Below are positions 44,155 through 52,371 of a stretch of DNA of 54,312 nucleotides, piece by piece; positions within the stretch are counted from its first letter, which is position 1; each line of letters begins with the position of its first letter. The position numbers and the translations under genes are program-made. Location: the NCBI RefSeq assembly GCF_900491935.1, contig NZ_UEXK01000004.1, positions 3,820,627 to 3,874,938 of the forward strand, given 5' to 3'. The stretch is from Klenkia terrae (GTDB taxonomy: Bacteria; Actinomycetota; Actinomycetes; Mycobacteriales; Geodermatophilaceae). The notes beneath the pieces are model-generated. The model worked only from the letters and a program-made list of their open reading frames with translations, was not told the origin of the DNA and ran no database searches.

Positions 44155-45540
44155 TCAGCGCACGCGCTCGAGCGCGGCGGTGAAGCTGTCGTTCCACTCG
44201 CTCAGGTGCGGCCACCTGGCAGCGACCGTGTCGGTTGCCTGCTCCGCGGTCAAGCCCTGGCTCCGCCGCAACCACGCACGCAGCACCAGGCCGGTGCGCG
44301 ACTGCCCGGCGTGGCAGTGCACCAGGACCTGTCGTCCTTCCGCCCGCAACGCCGCCATGTCGTCGAGGACGTCGGCCAGCACGGCGTCGACCTCGCTGTT
44401 GGCGTCGTCGTCGGTCAGGTAGGCGAATCGCTGCACCTCGTGGTCGAAGGGCTCACCGGTCCGGCACAGCGAGACGACGGCGAACTCCCGCGAGCTGTGC
44501 CGGGCGCCGTCCAGGTCGCTGGCCCAGACGCCGTCGGTGATCTCGCGTGGCTCAAGCGCCTGAGTGGATGGCGGCTCGTGTCGGGGTTGAGACTTGCCGA
44601 GGAGCCCGGCGGTCAACGCATGCAGATCCGGGAGGTCCCACACGCGGCCACCGAACCCGGGCACCCGTCCGTGCGCGACCGACGTCCAGCGCATCGGGAT
44701 GCCCGCGATGCCGAACACGGCCCCGGCCAGCCCACCCGCGACGGCGGCCACCGTGTCGGTGTCCCCGCCGAGGTCGATCACGCGCCGCAGCACCTGCGCG
44801 AAGGACGTCGCCCCACGTAGCGCCCACACGGCCTGGCCGAGCGTGGGCCACACGGCTCCGTTGCTCTCGGTCGCATCCGTCGGCGTCCAGTCGGGGGCCA
44901 GCACCGCCGCCCAGCGCTCACGGTGCTCGGCTGCGACGTGCTGCAGGGTCTCGGGGACGGCGGCCAGCGGATCGTCGCCGTCCAGGGCCACCCGCACCAG
45001 GTCGTGGAAGATCGCGCAGCCCTCGCCGGCCGACGGGTCGCCGTGGGTGAGCGCGGAGATCCGACGGGCGGCGTCCATGGTCGCCGCCCGTCCCTGCGGC
45101 GCGAAGAAGACCGCCGCCGGCGTCGTCCGCATCAATGACCCGTTGCCGGCGGCGTGACCGGAGCGCTCGAAGTGCTCGGCCGCGGCGACGTCCCACCGTC
45201 GACCGGACCCCAGGACGGCGCGCGTCTGGTTGCCCATGTCCGGCGGGTTCGCCTCGGCCCAGCGGCGGAAGCGGTCGAACAGGTCGGCCTCGTCCAGGCC
45301 GCCGCGCTCGGCCAGGGAACCGGCGACGAGCAGGGCCATCTGGGTGTCGTCGGTGAACTCGCCCGGCTCCCAGTCCAACGACCCGCCGCCGCACATCTCC
45401 GTCGCGGCGCCCCGGGCGTCGTCCGGGAATCGGGCCGAGAAGCGCCGAGCCGGGCCGAACTCGAACGGGGCGCCGAGGGCGTCGCCGACGGCGGAGCCGA
45501 TGACGGCGCCGGCGGCGCGGTGCGGGCGGGGCATGGTCAT
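44155..45540 (-). CDS. ADP-ribosylglycohydrolase fused to dual-specificity phosphatase
   Basis: Residues 1-310 form an ADP-ribosylglycohydrolase: GAVIGSAVGDALGAPFEFG, the metal-binding FTDDTQMAL, GNGSLMRTTPA and LGGDTDTVAAVAGGLAG. Residues about 335-461 form a dual-specificity-type phosphatase domain whose loop VHCHAGQSRTG contains the Cys-x5-Arg signature. Such a protein could remove ADP-ribose from targets and then act on phosphate or phospho-ADP-ribose products. The pairing with ARPP-1, whose start it overlaps by four bases (ATGA), and with a divergent NrtR regulator places it in an ADP-ribose/NAD-linked pathway. Both active sites look intact. Confidence 0.92.
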   Translation of the reverse strand: MTMPRPHRAAGAVIGSAVGDALGAPFEFGPARRFSARFPDDARGAATEMCGGGSLDWEPGEFTDDTQMALLVAGSLAERGGLDEADLFDRFRRWAEANPPDMGNQTRAVLGSGRRWDVAAAEHFERSGHAAGNGSLMRTTPAAVFFAPQGRAATMDAARRISALTHGDPSAGEGCAIFHDLVRVALDGDDPLAAVPETLQHVAAEHRERWAAVLAPDWTPTDATESNGAVWPTLGQAVWALRGATSFAQVLRRVIDLGGDTDTVAAVAGGLAGAVFGIAGIPMRWTSVAHGRVPGFGGRVWDLPDLHALTAGLLGKSQPRHEPPSTQALEPREITDGVWASDLDGARHSSREFAVVSLCRTGEPFDHEVQRFAYLTDDDANSEVDAVLADVLDDMAALRAEGRQVLVHCHAGQSRTGLVLRAWLRRSQGLTAEQATDTVAARWPHLSEWNDSFTAALERVR

Positions 45541-46385
45541 GACGCCTCCAGGACTGGGTGGGTGAGGTCGATTGCCGTCAGGTGCACGGTGCGGTCGCGC
45601 CAGCGGACGTCGTCCACCCTGATGCGACCGCCCCCGCCGTACCGGCGGCCCGCGCCGGCGCCACGAACCGCGGTGAGGTCGGTGCCCTGCACCCGCTCGG
45701 CGAACCCGCGGGCCAGCGCAGCGGTCGTGCGGACGGCGGGCCGGCCCAGGGCGTCCAACGCGGCGGCCTCGAGCAGGGGCCGCCAGTGGGCGGTGAGCGC
45801 TCGACGCGAGCCGAACAGCTCAAGGGACACCGGTCTGCCGGCGATCCCGATGAGGACACCGCTCTGTCCTGCCAGCGGGGCCAGGTCCATCGCCTCGACC
45901 TTGGCCCGGTCGAGCCGATCGGTCAATGAGTCGGTGGGGGAGGGGCCGGCCACCGCGGAGTAGCCGGACACCCGCCGCCAGACCCGGTCCTGCCCGTCGG
46001 GCTGCTCCAGGTGCGGTCGCAGGGCAACTGGTGCGCGTCGGGCCCGGCGCCGGTGCGTGCTCTCGCCGCCCCACCGGCCGTGCTCGACGCAGAGGACTGG
46101 GAGGACGGTGGAGGTGGCCGGGGCCAGCACCGTCGATGCGGTGAGCGTCCGGTTCTGCCAGCCACCCTCGAGCAGCTCGCCGGCCAGCAGGAGCGTCGGC
46201 TTCGCCGAGCGGTTGGTCACCACGAGCTGGTCGACCGACGGCGAGCCCGCCCGCTCGCTGACGTCGACGGCGGCATCGGCGCCGGTGGCGAGGCCGGTGA
46301 CCGGGGACGCGTCGGTCCAGACCGGGAAGACGGTGAGGGCACCGCGGTGGGTGCCCTGCCCCACGTGCAGTCGGAGACGAACCAT
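45537..46385 (-). CDS. ARPP-1 family protein
   Basis: The 282-residue product fits ARPP-1 (ARG and rhodanese-phosphatase-superfamily-associated protein): MVRLRLHVGQGTHRGALTVF at the start, VTNRSAKPTLLLAGELLEGG near residue 75, and LPVLCVEHGRWGG near 110-122. The family is known mainly from its genomic association with ADP-ribosylglycohydrolases and phosphatases, exactly as here. No reaction is established. The ATG at 46385 agrees with the family start; the open frame upstream crosses the regulatory region and is not coding. It leads the minus-strand operon. Confidence 0.88.
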   Translation of the reverse strand: MVRLRLHVGQGTHRGALTVFPVWTDASPVTGLATGADAAVDVSERAGSPSVDQLVVTNRSAKPTLLLAGELLEGGWQNRTLTASTVLAPATSTVLPVLCVEHGRWGGESTHRRRARRAPVALRPHLEQPDGQDRVWRRVSGYSAVAGPSPTDSLTDRLDRAKVEAMDLAPLAGQSGVLIGIAGRPVSLELFGSRRALTAHWRPLLEAAALDALGRPAVRTTAALARGFAERVQGTDLTAVRGAGAGRRYGGGGRIRVDDVRWRDRTVHLTAIDLTHPVLEAS

Positions 46386-46402
46386 GCTGACCACCCCGTT
46401 CG

Positions 46403-46454
46403 AATTAGCGCAACCTTGCGCATAACAAGAGATAGACGGGTTCTGCGCTAAAGT
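46403..46454. promoter_or_regulatory. Divergent promoter region with three NrtR-like half-sites
   Basis: TTAGCGCA occurs on the plus strand at 46405-46412, and TATGCGCA (46416-46423) and TTAGCGCA (46444-46451) occur on the minus strand. The first two form GCGCAA-CC-TTGCGC, a compact dyad. They lie between the ARPP-1 start and the NrtR start, where an NrtR autoregulatory operator is expected. TAAAGT at 46449-46454, seven bases before the nrtR GTG, may be a -10 box of a leaderless transcript. Confidence 0.6.
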
Positions 46455-46460
46455 CAACCC

Positions 46461-47108
46461 GTGTACCGAGACTCCAGCGGCAAGGCGCTGACCGACTACC
46501 CACGGCCGTCGGTCGCGGTGGACACCGCGGTGCTGACCGTGCCGCCCGTCGAGGCGTCCCTCGACGTCGTGCTCGTGCGGGCGGACGGCGGCTGGGCGCT
46601 GCCCGGGACCTTCCTGCACGAGGGGGAGACGCTCGCCCAGGCCGTGCGGCGGTCCCTCGTGGAGAAGGTCGGGCTGAGCGATCGGTCGCCGCACCAGCTG
46701 CAGGTCTTCGACGACCCGGAGCGGGACGACCGCGGATGGGTGCTGAGCGCGGCGCACGTCGACGTCGTCCCGTGGGGCGAGCTGGCGCCGGTGCTGGAGG
46801 CCCGCCCGGACGACGTCGTGCACCGGCCCTGCGACGAGGTGCGGGGCCTGGCGTTCGACCACGACACGATCGTCCGGCTGGCAGCAGAGCACGTGCGGGC
46901 GCGGTACCGGGAGCGGCCCGACCCGGCCGGGCTGGTGCACGAGCCGTTCACCCTGCGGGAGCTGCGGGTCGTGCACCAGGCCGTGCTGGGCCGGCTGCCG
47001 CGGTCGGCGGACACCTTTCGCCGGGCCATGCTGCCGTTGCTGACCGAGGTGCCCGGGGTGCGGGAGGGGACGGTCGGCAAGCCGGCGCAGCTGTACCGGC
47101 GGAGCTAG
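46461..47108 (+). CDS. nrtR: NrtR-type Nudix-related transcriptional regulator
   Basis: The 215-residue protein has a Nudix-like domain (residues 15-150) and a C-terminal winged helix (FTLRELRVVHQAVLGRLPRS, then FRRAMLPLLTEV). Its Nudix box, GTFLHEGETLAQAVRRSLVE followed by KVGL, has lost the second-half catalytic glutamates (RS..EK instead of RE..EE), as in NrtR repressors that bind ADP-ribose instead of hydrolysing it. NrtR controls NAD metabolism genes. Here it is divergent from the ARPP-1/glycohydrolase operon with operator-like half-sites between. The GTG start lies close to the promoter. The stop overlaps the convergent gene. Confidence 0.88.
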   Translation: MYRDSSGKALTDYPRPSVAVDTAVLTVPPVEASLDVVLVRADGGWALPGTFLHEGETLAQAVRRSLVEKVGLSDRSPHQLQVFDDPERDDRGWVLSAAHVDVVPWGELAPVLEARPDDVVHRPCDEVRGLAFDHDTIVRLAAEHVRARYRERPDPAGLVHEPFTLRELRVVHQAVLGRLPRSADTFRRAMLPLLTEVPGVREGTVGKPAQLYRRS

Positions 47109-47806
47109 GGGGCGGGGTTGCTGAGCTCGCCAACGCTGCTGGCACCCACGCGCATGTGGGCCCAGATGGCGTGGTCCAGGTCGGTCGCATTCTTCCCGGG
47201 GATGAGTTGGGCGGCGGCGTGTACGAGAGCCTCCGCTTTAGCAGCGGACACCCGCCTGCCGACGGCCTTGCTGACGCCGCGGATAACCCAGGTGTCAGCC
47301 TTCACGCCAGGCGAGCCGAGCAGCATTCCGAAGTACTTCCATGTCACGACGGCGAGCCCTCGTACCGATGTCCACGCGGCCTTCTGGTCATGGTCGTCGA
47401 CGCGGACGTCGGCGCCGTGCGCCACACCCACGGCGACCAAGTTCGACGCCGCCTCGACGATGGCCGACGCCTTGGTCCGCCCTGATGTCTTCTGCCTGAC
47501 GCCAAGGATGTTCGCCAGTGTCTCCGCGTCCTGAGTGCTGAGGGCCGTGAGGTCGTCGACCGACCCCTCGCGGCTCTTCTTGTAGGCATCAACAGCCCTT
47601 TGGACTCCGGTCGCCGCGCTCGTGTCCGTGGCCGCGCGCCCGTACCGGGCGCGGATGGAGAGGACGGAGTCGACCAGGGCGGCCTCGATTTGGCCGGGCC
47701 TTCCCCCTGGCCATCGGACAGCCGCAGTCAAGACCTCCTTCTGCAGCCACGTGGCCAGCTTCTCGGCGTCGGAGTCCAGGGCGGTCATGTCCGGAGCATC
47801 CACCAT
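47105..47806 (-). CDS. Unknown protein with helix-hairpin-helix-like segments
   Basis: The 233-residue protein starts MVDAPDMTALDSDAEKLATW (an ATG at 47788 is also possible). The middle and end contain LANILGVRQKTSGRTKASAI, then FGMLLGSPGVKADTWVIRGV, which resemble helix-hairpin-helix elements of DNA-binding or HhH-GPD glycosylase-like proteins. The resemblance is weak and no catalytic lysine/aspartate pair can be assigned. It is convergent with nrtR, their stops overlapping by four bases, and stands alone on its strand. Confidence 0.65.
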   Translation of the reverse strand: MVDAPDMTALDSDAEKLATWLQKEVLTAAVRWPGGRPGQIEAALVDSVLSIRARYGRAATDTSAATGVQRAVDAYKKSREGSVDDLTALSTQDAETLANILGVRQKTSGRTKASAIVEAASNLVAVGVAHGADVRVDDHDQKAAWTSVRGLAVVTWKYFGMLLGSPGVKADTWVIRGVSKAVGRRVSAAKAEALVHAAAQLIPGKNATDLDHAIWAHMRVGASSVGELSNPAP

Positions 47807-47929
47807 CCAGCGGCTACCCGAAATGCCGACCGGTGGTGTTCCAACTCGAGCGCCATGGCTGGGGATTGTCTGACCTGTGTGCCAATGTCCGCATCGGTCG
47901 TCACGGGGTCGGCCGGCAGGAGGTTCGGC

Positions 47930-48550
47930 ATGGCCGACTATGGCGTCTCAGCGGGGCAGGTGTGCCCGCAGTGCGGGCTGGAGGACGCCGTCCCGGTGGT
48001 GATCGGGATGCCGGGCCCCGAGCTCGGGCGGGCCGCGGACCGTGGCCTGGCCGTCCTCGCCGGCTGCGTGGTCGTCGAGGGACGAGGCGCTTTCCACTGC
48101 CGGGTGTGCTCGCACGAGTGGGGGTCCATCGACGACCCGACCGCCGACGAGCAGGCGCTCGCCGACCTGCTCGCCGTCGGTTACGACGACGTCGTGCGGG
48201 CGCTCGGCACCGGCTGGCGGCAGGTGGGCGACGACGTGGTCAGCCTGACCTGGTTCGTCAGCGGTGAGCCGGCGCAGGTCGCCGTCGGTGTGGGCGCCGG
48301 TGTGCTCGTCGTCGGCCCGGCGCGCCCGGACCTCGCCGTCATCGAGGACGAGGGTCGGACGTTCAGCCGGGACGACCTGCTCTGCTCCCCGGAGTGGCTG
48401 GTCGCCGCAGCCGACGAGTTCGCGCGCGGACGGCGCCGGAGCTTCCGCTGGTGCCCGACCTGCCGTCGGCCGCACGCACCCGAGGACTTCGCGGCCTACC
48501 GCGGGGTCTGCGTGGACTGCGCCCAGCGCCACCACGGGCTGGAGCGGTGA
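47930..48550 (+). CDS. Zinc-ribbon protein, unknown function
   Basis: The 206-residue product has an N-terminal zinc ribbon (VCPQCGLEDAVP, then FHCRVCSHEW, residues about 11-62) and a second cysteine group at the C-terminus (FRWCPTCRRPH, then YRGVCVDCAQRHHG). The middle resembles a small alpha/beta domain. The ATG at 47930 is supported by AGGAGG seven bases upstream. Its stop overlaps the next gene (GTGA), so the two work or are made together. Nucleic-acid or protein binding through zinc is likely; no reaction is evident. Confidence 0.75.
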   Translation: MADYGVSAGQVCPQCGLEDAVPVVIGMPGPELGRAADRGLAVLAGCVVVEGRGAFHCRVCSHEWGSIDDPTADEQALADLLAVGYDDVVRALGTGWRQVGDDVVSLTWFVSGEPAQVAVGVGAGVLVVGPARPDLAVIEDEGRTFSRDDLLCSPEWLVAAADEFARGRRRSFRWCPTCRRPHAPEDFAAYRGVCVDCAQRHHGLER

Positions 48551-49092
48551 GCGAGCCGCGACGGCGCTGGGTGTCCGGGATGCCGACCCATGCCGAGCTG
48601 GAGTCCGTCGACTTCCACCCGGCCGAGGAGCTCCCGCAGGGGCCGATCCCGACCGGCCCGGAGTTCCGGGTGATGAGGTCCATCCTGGGTCTCACCCTCG
48701 GTGAGCTCGCCGGCCTAGCCTGCCGGCCCGTGCACTGGGTGGCCGCCATCGAGGGTCGCCGTGTCCCGCTGGCCGACCCCGACGAGCTGACCCTGCACAC
48801 GGTGCTCATGAAGTCCGGGGTGCGGTGGCACCCGGATCTGGTGGAGGTCGCGAACACGGCCTGGCGGTCTCTCGACGTGCAGGACTGGGCGCAGTTGCTC
48901 GACGACACCGGCAGTACGGACATCGCTGACCTCGACGAGATGGCCGGGACCCGGGTGGATATCAGCAATCAGGACGGCGACCTGCTCGTCGTCGGCCTCC
49001 ACGCCGAGGTGCGGATGGTCTTCCCGTTGGACATCGAGGAGTTCTGGGACGTCGTCGAGGACGTCGCGCGGGCCACCGGGCCAGCTGCATGA
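48547..49092 (+). CDS. Small helix-turn-helix-like protein
   Basis: From the GTG at 48547 the product has 181 residues (MSEPRRRWVSGMPTHAELES onward). Residues about 37-85, FRVMRSILGLTLGELAGLAC followed by VHWVAAIEGRRVPLADPDEL, resemble an XRE/Cro-type helix-turn-helix with recognition helix and the usual ending helix. The C-terminal half is acidic. It is coupled by four bases to the zinc-ribbon gene and may regulate that pair. An ATG at 48580 is an alternative start. Confidence 0.65.
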   Translation: MSEPRRRWVSGMPTHAELESVDFHPAEELPQGPIPTGPEFRVMRSILGLTLGELAGLACRPVHWVAAIEGRRVPLADPDELTLHTVLMKSGVRWHPDLVEVANTAWRSLDVQDWAQLLDDTGSTDIADLDEMAGTRVDISNQDGDLLVVGLHAEVRMVFPLDIEEFWDVVEDVARATGPAA

Positions 49093-49177
49093 CCCGCCCG
49101 GGTTGGGCGTGCTCCCGGACGGCACGTGCCCCTGCCAAGCTGCCGGGGACGGGGTCGACGACGACGGGGGAACGGCG

Positions 49178-50815
49178 ATGACGGCGCGGATGTACCCGCA
49201 GGACCCAGCATTCGCCTCGCCTGCAGAACGGTTGTTCGTGCAGTCGCTCCGGGGCCAGCTGCCCGACGACGCCGTGCTGATCTGCAACCAGCGGTTCACC
49301 GACCGCGGTGCCGACCGGGAGGCGGACGTGATCGTGGCCTGGCCCGGTCACGGCGTTGCCGTGCTCGAGGTCAAGGGCGGCAGCGTCTCGTTGCAGGACG
49401 GGCAGTGGTGGCAGACCGGTGGCCGCAGCAAGGCCATCCCCCCGGTCGAGCAGGCGCTGAAGTGCAAGTACGCCCCCCGTGACTTCCTCGACCACGCGCC
49501 GCGGTGGTCGCGCGGCAACCCCCGCCTCGCCCACCTGGTCGCACTGCCCACGACCACGCTGCCCGACGGCTTCGTCGCCCCGGATGCACCGCGGTGGGCG
49601 GTCATCGACAAGACCGAGCTTGACCAAGCCGCTGGACGCATCGCCTCGGCCCTGCGCCGGGCAGAGAACCAGCCGGACGCACCGAGCGCGGACGACGTCG
49701 AGCTGCTCGTCGACTGCCTGGTCGGCACGTTGATCCCGCAGGCGGACCTGGTGGCGCAGCTCGGCGAGCGGGAGGCGGCTGTCGAACTGCTCACCAAGGA
49801 GCAGGCCCGCTTGCTCGACTTCCTCGAGTCGCACGACCGGGTCGAGATCCGCGGGGGAGCCGGCTCGGGGAAGACCTGGCTGGCCGTCGAGAAGGCCCGG
49901 CGGCTGACCGCAGACGGCCAGCGGGTCGCGCTGCTCTGCTACTCCCGCGGGTTGGCCGAGTTCCTGCGACGCCGGGTGGCGACACTGCCGCGCAAGCAGC
50001 GGCCGGCCTACGTCGGTGAGTTCCACGAACTGGGCATCGCCTGGGGCGTCGAGCGCGGGCGGGACGACGACGGTGAGTACTGGGAGAGCCGGTTGCCCGA
50101 GGAGATGGTCGAGCGCGCGGGCCAGCTGGCTGCGGCCGACCTGTTCGACGCGGTGGTCATCGACGAGGCGCAGGACTTCGACCAGTCCTGGTGGCCGGCC
50201 GTCCTGGCGTCGCTCCGGGAGCCCGAGAACGGGTGCCTCTACATCTTCTCCGACGAGGGGCAGCGGGTGTTCATGCGGCACGGCAGCTCGCCGGTGCCGC
50301 TGGAGACCTACGACCTCAAGGCCAACCTGCGCAACACCAAGCAGATCGGCGGCACCTTCTCCAGCCTCACCCGGGCCCAGATGACGCTGCTCGGCGGCGA
50401 AGGCCTCCCGGTCCGCTTCGTCCCGTGCACCGACGAGGACGCCCTCGAGGTGGCCGACGACGTGGCGGTGGGCCTGCTCGACGCCGGCTGGCCACCGGAG
50501 TCGGTCGCGCTGCTCACCACGCTGCGCCGGCACCCCGTGCAGATCGAGCGGCAGGCCGCCGGGCAGGACGCCTACTGGGCGTCGTACTGGGACGACAAGG
50601 ACCTCTTCTACGGGCACGTCCTGGGCTTCAAGGGGCTCGAGCGGCCGGCGATCGTGCTGGCCATCAACGGCTTCCGGGACGAGCAGCGGGCCCGCGAGAT
50701 GCTCTACGTCGGGCTGTCCCGGGCGCGCGACCTGCTGGTGGTGTGCGGCGATCCGGAACTCATCCGGCGGGTCGGCGGAGACGCTGTCGCCCACCGCCTT
50801 GGTGTCCAGGGATGA
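49178..50815 (+). CDS. NERD-domain UvrD/Rep-like helicase
   Basis: From ATG 49178 (GGGGGAA upstream) the protein has 545 residues. Residues 1-110 form a NERD nuclease-like domain: RGADREADVIVAW, then VAVLEVKGGSV, carrying the D..E-x-K pattern. A superfamily 1 helicase follows: Walker A RGGAGSGKTWLAV near 226-236, VVIDEAQDFDQSWW near 326, LKANLRNTKQIGG, GFKGLERPAIVLA near 484 and MLYVGLSRARDLLVV near 507. It should be an ATP-driven DNA enzyme with possible nuclease activity. NERD helicases occur in repair and in nuclease-helicase defence contexts; the flanking genes allow either. Confidence 0.9.
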   Translation: MTARMYPQDPAFASPAERLFVQSLRGQLPDDAVLICNQRFTDRGADREADVIVAWPGHGVAVLEVKGGSVSLQDGQWWQTGGRSKAIPPVEQALKCKYAPRDFLDHAPRWSRGNPRLAHLVALPTTTLPDGFVAPDAPRWAVIDKTELDQAAGRIASALRRAENQPDAPSADDVELLVDCLVGTLIPQADLVAQLGEREAAVELLTKEQARLLDFLESHDRVEIRGGAGSGKTWLAVEKARRLTADGQRVALLCYSRGLAEFLRRRVATLPRKQRPAYVGEFHELGIAWGVERGRDDDGEYWESRLPEEMVERAGQLAAADLFDAVVIDEAQDFDQSWWPAVLASLREPENGCLYIFSDEGQRVFMRHGSSPVPLETYDLKANLRNTKQIGGTFSSLTRAQMTLLGGEGLPVRFVPCTDEDALEVADDVAVGLLDAGWPPESVALLTTLRRHPVQIERQAAGQDAYWASYWDDKDLFYGHVLGFKGLERPAIVLAINGFRDEQRAREMLYVGLSRARDLLVVCGDPELIRRVGGDAVAHRLGVQG

Positions 50816-50894
50816 CCATGGCCGGCGACCGCCAGCCAAGCGTCATCCTGAGCAAGATGGGTCTCTCCCGTGTACGAGTGGAGGTGGCGCGTTG

Positions 50895-51107
50895 ATGACG
50901 GAGGTCGACATCGACGAGGGCCTGCTCGACCAGGCCAAGGCGTTGCTGGGCACGACGACCACCGAGGCCACCGTGCACGCGGCGCTGGAGGAGCTGGTAG
51001 CGCTTCGGCGCCACGCCGCCGCCCTCGACGAGCTCGCGGGCGTCGAGCTCGACGACCGGGCGACCACGTCCGGTTCGAGGGTGGAAGCGCTTCAAGCCCG
51101 GGACTGA
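50895..51107 (+). CDS. VapB-type antitoxin, apparently orphan
   Basis: The 70-residue protein (MTEVDIDEGLLDQAKALLGT, then TEATVHAALEELVALRRHAA) matches the short VapB/DUF2191 antitoxin pattern, with an N-terminal ribbon and two helices. GGAGGT lies upstream, fitting ATG 50895 or the preceding TTG. A VapC toxin should follow directly, but the next gene, vsr, is on the opposite strand and overlaps its 3' end by 16 bases. The partner is therefore missing. Confidence 0.78.
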   Translation: MTEVDIDEGLLDQAKALLGTTTTEATVHAALEELVALRRHAAALDELAGVELDDRATTSGSRVEALQARD

Positions 51108-51556
51108 CGGCGCAGGTCATGCCGCAATGCAGACCACGTGCCCGCGATCGCACGGACGACGTCGTCCGCCGGTTCGTGCTCCCAGAAGCGGAGGACGGTC
51201 CAGCCCATGCCCTCCAACTGCGCCGTCACCGAGAGGTCCCGCAGCTGGTTGGTCTCCAGCTTCACCACCCACCACGCCGAGTTCGCCCGGGGATGGTGCA
51301 GGTGCTCCGGGCACGAGTGCCAGAAGCACCCGTCGATGAAGATGGCCAACCGGACCCGGGTGAAGGCGATGTCGATCGTCCGCCGGCGTTGGCCCGGCAC
51401 CGGGTAGGCGACCCGGTACCGAAGGCCGGCCGCGTGCAGCCGGCGCCGCACAGCCAGCTCTGGTCCGTTGTCACGTCTCCGTGTTCTGCGCATCCGCGCC
51501 GAGACGACGGCGCTCGACGAGCCGGGGTGCGGCGGGGGCTGTGGGGTGCGGGCCAC
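51092..51556 (-). CDS. vsr: Very short patch repair endonuclease Vsr
   Basis: The 154-residue product is a Vsr family member: SARMRRTRRRDNGPELAVRR (residues about 19-38), LRYRVAYPVPGQRRRTIDIA, FIDGCFWHSCPEHLHHP, then WWVVKLETNQLRDLSVTAQL and VLRFWEHEP. Vsr nicks T:G mismatches created when 5-methylcytosine deaminates and normally accompanies a cytosine-5 methyltransferase. No such methyltransferase is in this window; DrmMI is an adenine enzyme. The start is the GTG at 51556. The 3' end overlaps the convergent antitoxin gene. Confidence 0.92.
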   Translation of the reverse strand: MARTPQPPPHPGSSSAVVSARMRRTRRRDNGPELAVRRRLHAAGLRYRVAYPVPGQRRRTIDIAFTRVRLAIFIDGCFWHSCPEHLHHPRANSAWWVVKLETNQLRDLSVTAQLEGMGWTVLRFWEHEPADDVVRAIAGTWSALRHDLRRQSRA

Positions 51557-51627
51557 CTGGGGGACCCTGCCCAGCGATCGACGCAGACGCCAGGGACAGC
51601 CGCCGACCTGTGAACGGCGGGCGCAGG

Positions 51628-51765
51628 TCAGACGGACTGCAGGTCCGCCACCGTCCGGGCCAGTGCCGCGGCCACCGGGGTGCCCGACAGACGTCGAGTG
51701 ATCACCCCCGACCGCGCGGCAGTACCGGTGAGTGCCGCGCTGCCGCCGATGCGGGTCAGGACCGG
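51628..51765 (-). pseudogene. Possible C-terminal gene remnant
   Basis: Just past the VapC stop, the minus strand reads a protein-like tail (LTRIGGSAALTGTAARSGVI, then RRLSGTPVAAALARTVADLQ) ending TGA, with no start nearby. It may be the end of a gene whose front was lost when the toxin-antitoxin module arrived. The family is not recognised and a chance frame in G/C-rich DNA is possible. Confidence 0.25.
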
Positions 51766-51766
51766 C

Positions 51767-52150
51767 TCAGCTGGGCACGACGGTGATGGGACACCGGGGC
51801 CCACCGGACCGGGCCAGGCGCGCATCGGCCGTGACCAGTGGACAGTCCAGCGCCTCGGCCAGAGCGACATAGCTGGCGTCGTACGCCGTGACGGCGTCCC
51901 GCAACTGCCAGATGCGGTCCAGCAGCGGGTGGATGGGATGTCGGACCAGCGCCAACCGGGCCCAGGTCCCGAGGCAGGCTTCGGCCGCCGTATGGGTCAG
52001 CTGGCGGGAGAGGGCGAGACGGCGGAGGGTCTGAGCTACTTCGGCGTCCGCGAGGTGTGGCACGTGGACCTGGTCGCCGGTGAGCATCGCGCGGGCCGGG
52101 CCCGCACGGAGCAGGGCGGCGAGTCCGGCTGAAGCGTCCAGGACCATCAC
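51767..52150 (-). CDS. PIN-domain toxin (VapC/FitB type)
   Basis: The 127-residue protein is a PIN-domain ribonuclease: [12 protein letters not shown] supplies the first Asp, [15 protein letters not shown] the Glu, [12 protein letters not shown] the next Asp and [10 protein letters not shown] the last. PIN toxins cleave tRNA or other RNAs until neutralised by the antitoxin. The start region is GTGATG, overlapping the antitoxin stop, so translation is coupled. All four acidic positions appear intact. Confidence 0.9.
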   Translation of the reverse strand: MMVLDASAGLAALLRAGPARAMLTGDQVHVPHLADAEVAQTLRRLALSRQLTHTAAEACLGTWARLALVRHPIHPLLDRIWQLRDAVTAYDASYVALAEALDCPLVTADARLARSGGPRCPITVVPS

Positions 52151-52368
52151 TTCTCGGCGCGGCCCTCGTCGAGATGGGTGACCAGCGTGTCCACCGAGAT
52201 CCCGGTGTCCGGGAGTGCGTCGAGCAGGCGACCGTTGTCGGCCCGGCGAGACACCATGTCCAGCTCGCGCACCGCCACTGCACTGACCGACGATCGCTCG
52301 GCCCGGGCGATGGACTCCAACCGAGTGATGACGTCGTCGGGGACGTTCCGCAAGTACAGCGTGGGCAT
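52147..52368 (-). CDS. FitA-like ribbon-helix-helix antitoxin
   Basis: From ATG 52368 the protein has 73 residues: [20 protein letters not shown], then [19 protein letters not shown]. This is the FitA/VapB ribbon-helix-helix fold followed by a C-terminal toxin-binding tail. FitA-type antitoxins bind an inverted repeat in their own promoter together with the toxin. Such a repeat lies immediately upstream. No good ribosome-binding site is visible, so the transcript may be leaderless or nearly so. Confidence 0.87.
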   Translation of the reverse strand: MPTLYLRNVPDDVITRLESIARAERSSVSAVAVRELDMVSRRADNGRLLDALPDTGISVDTLVTHLDEGRAEK

Positions 52369-52371
52369 GTC

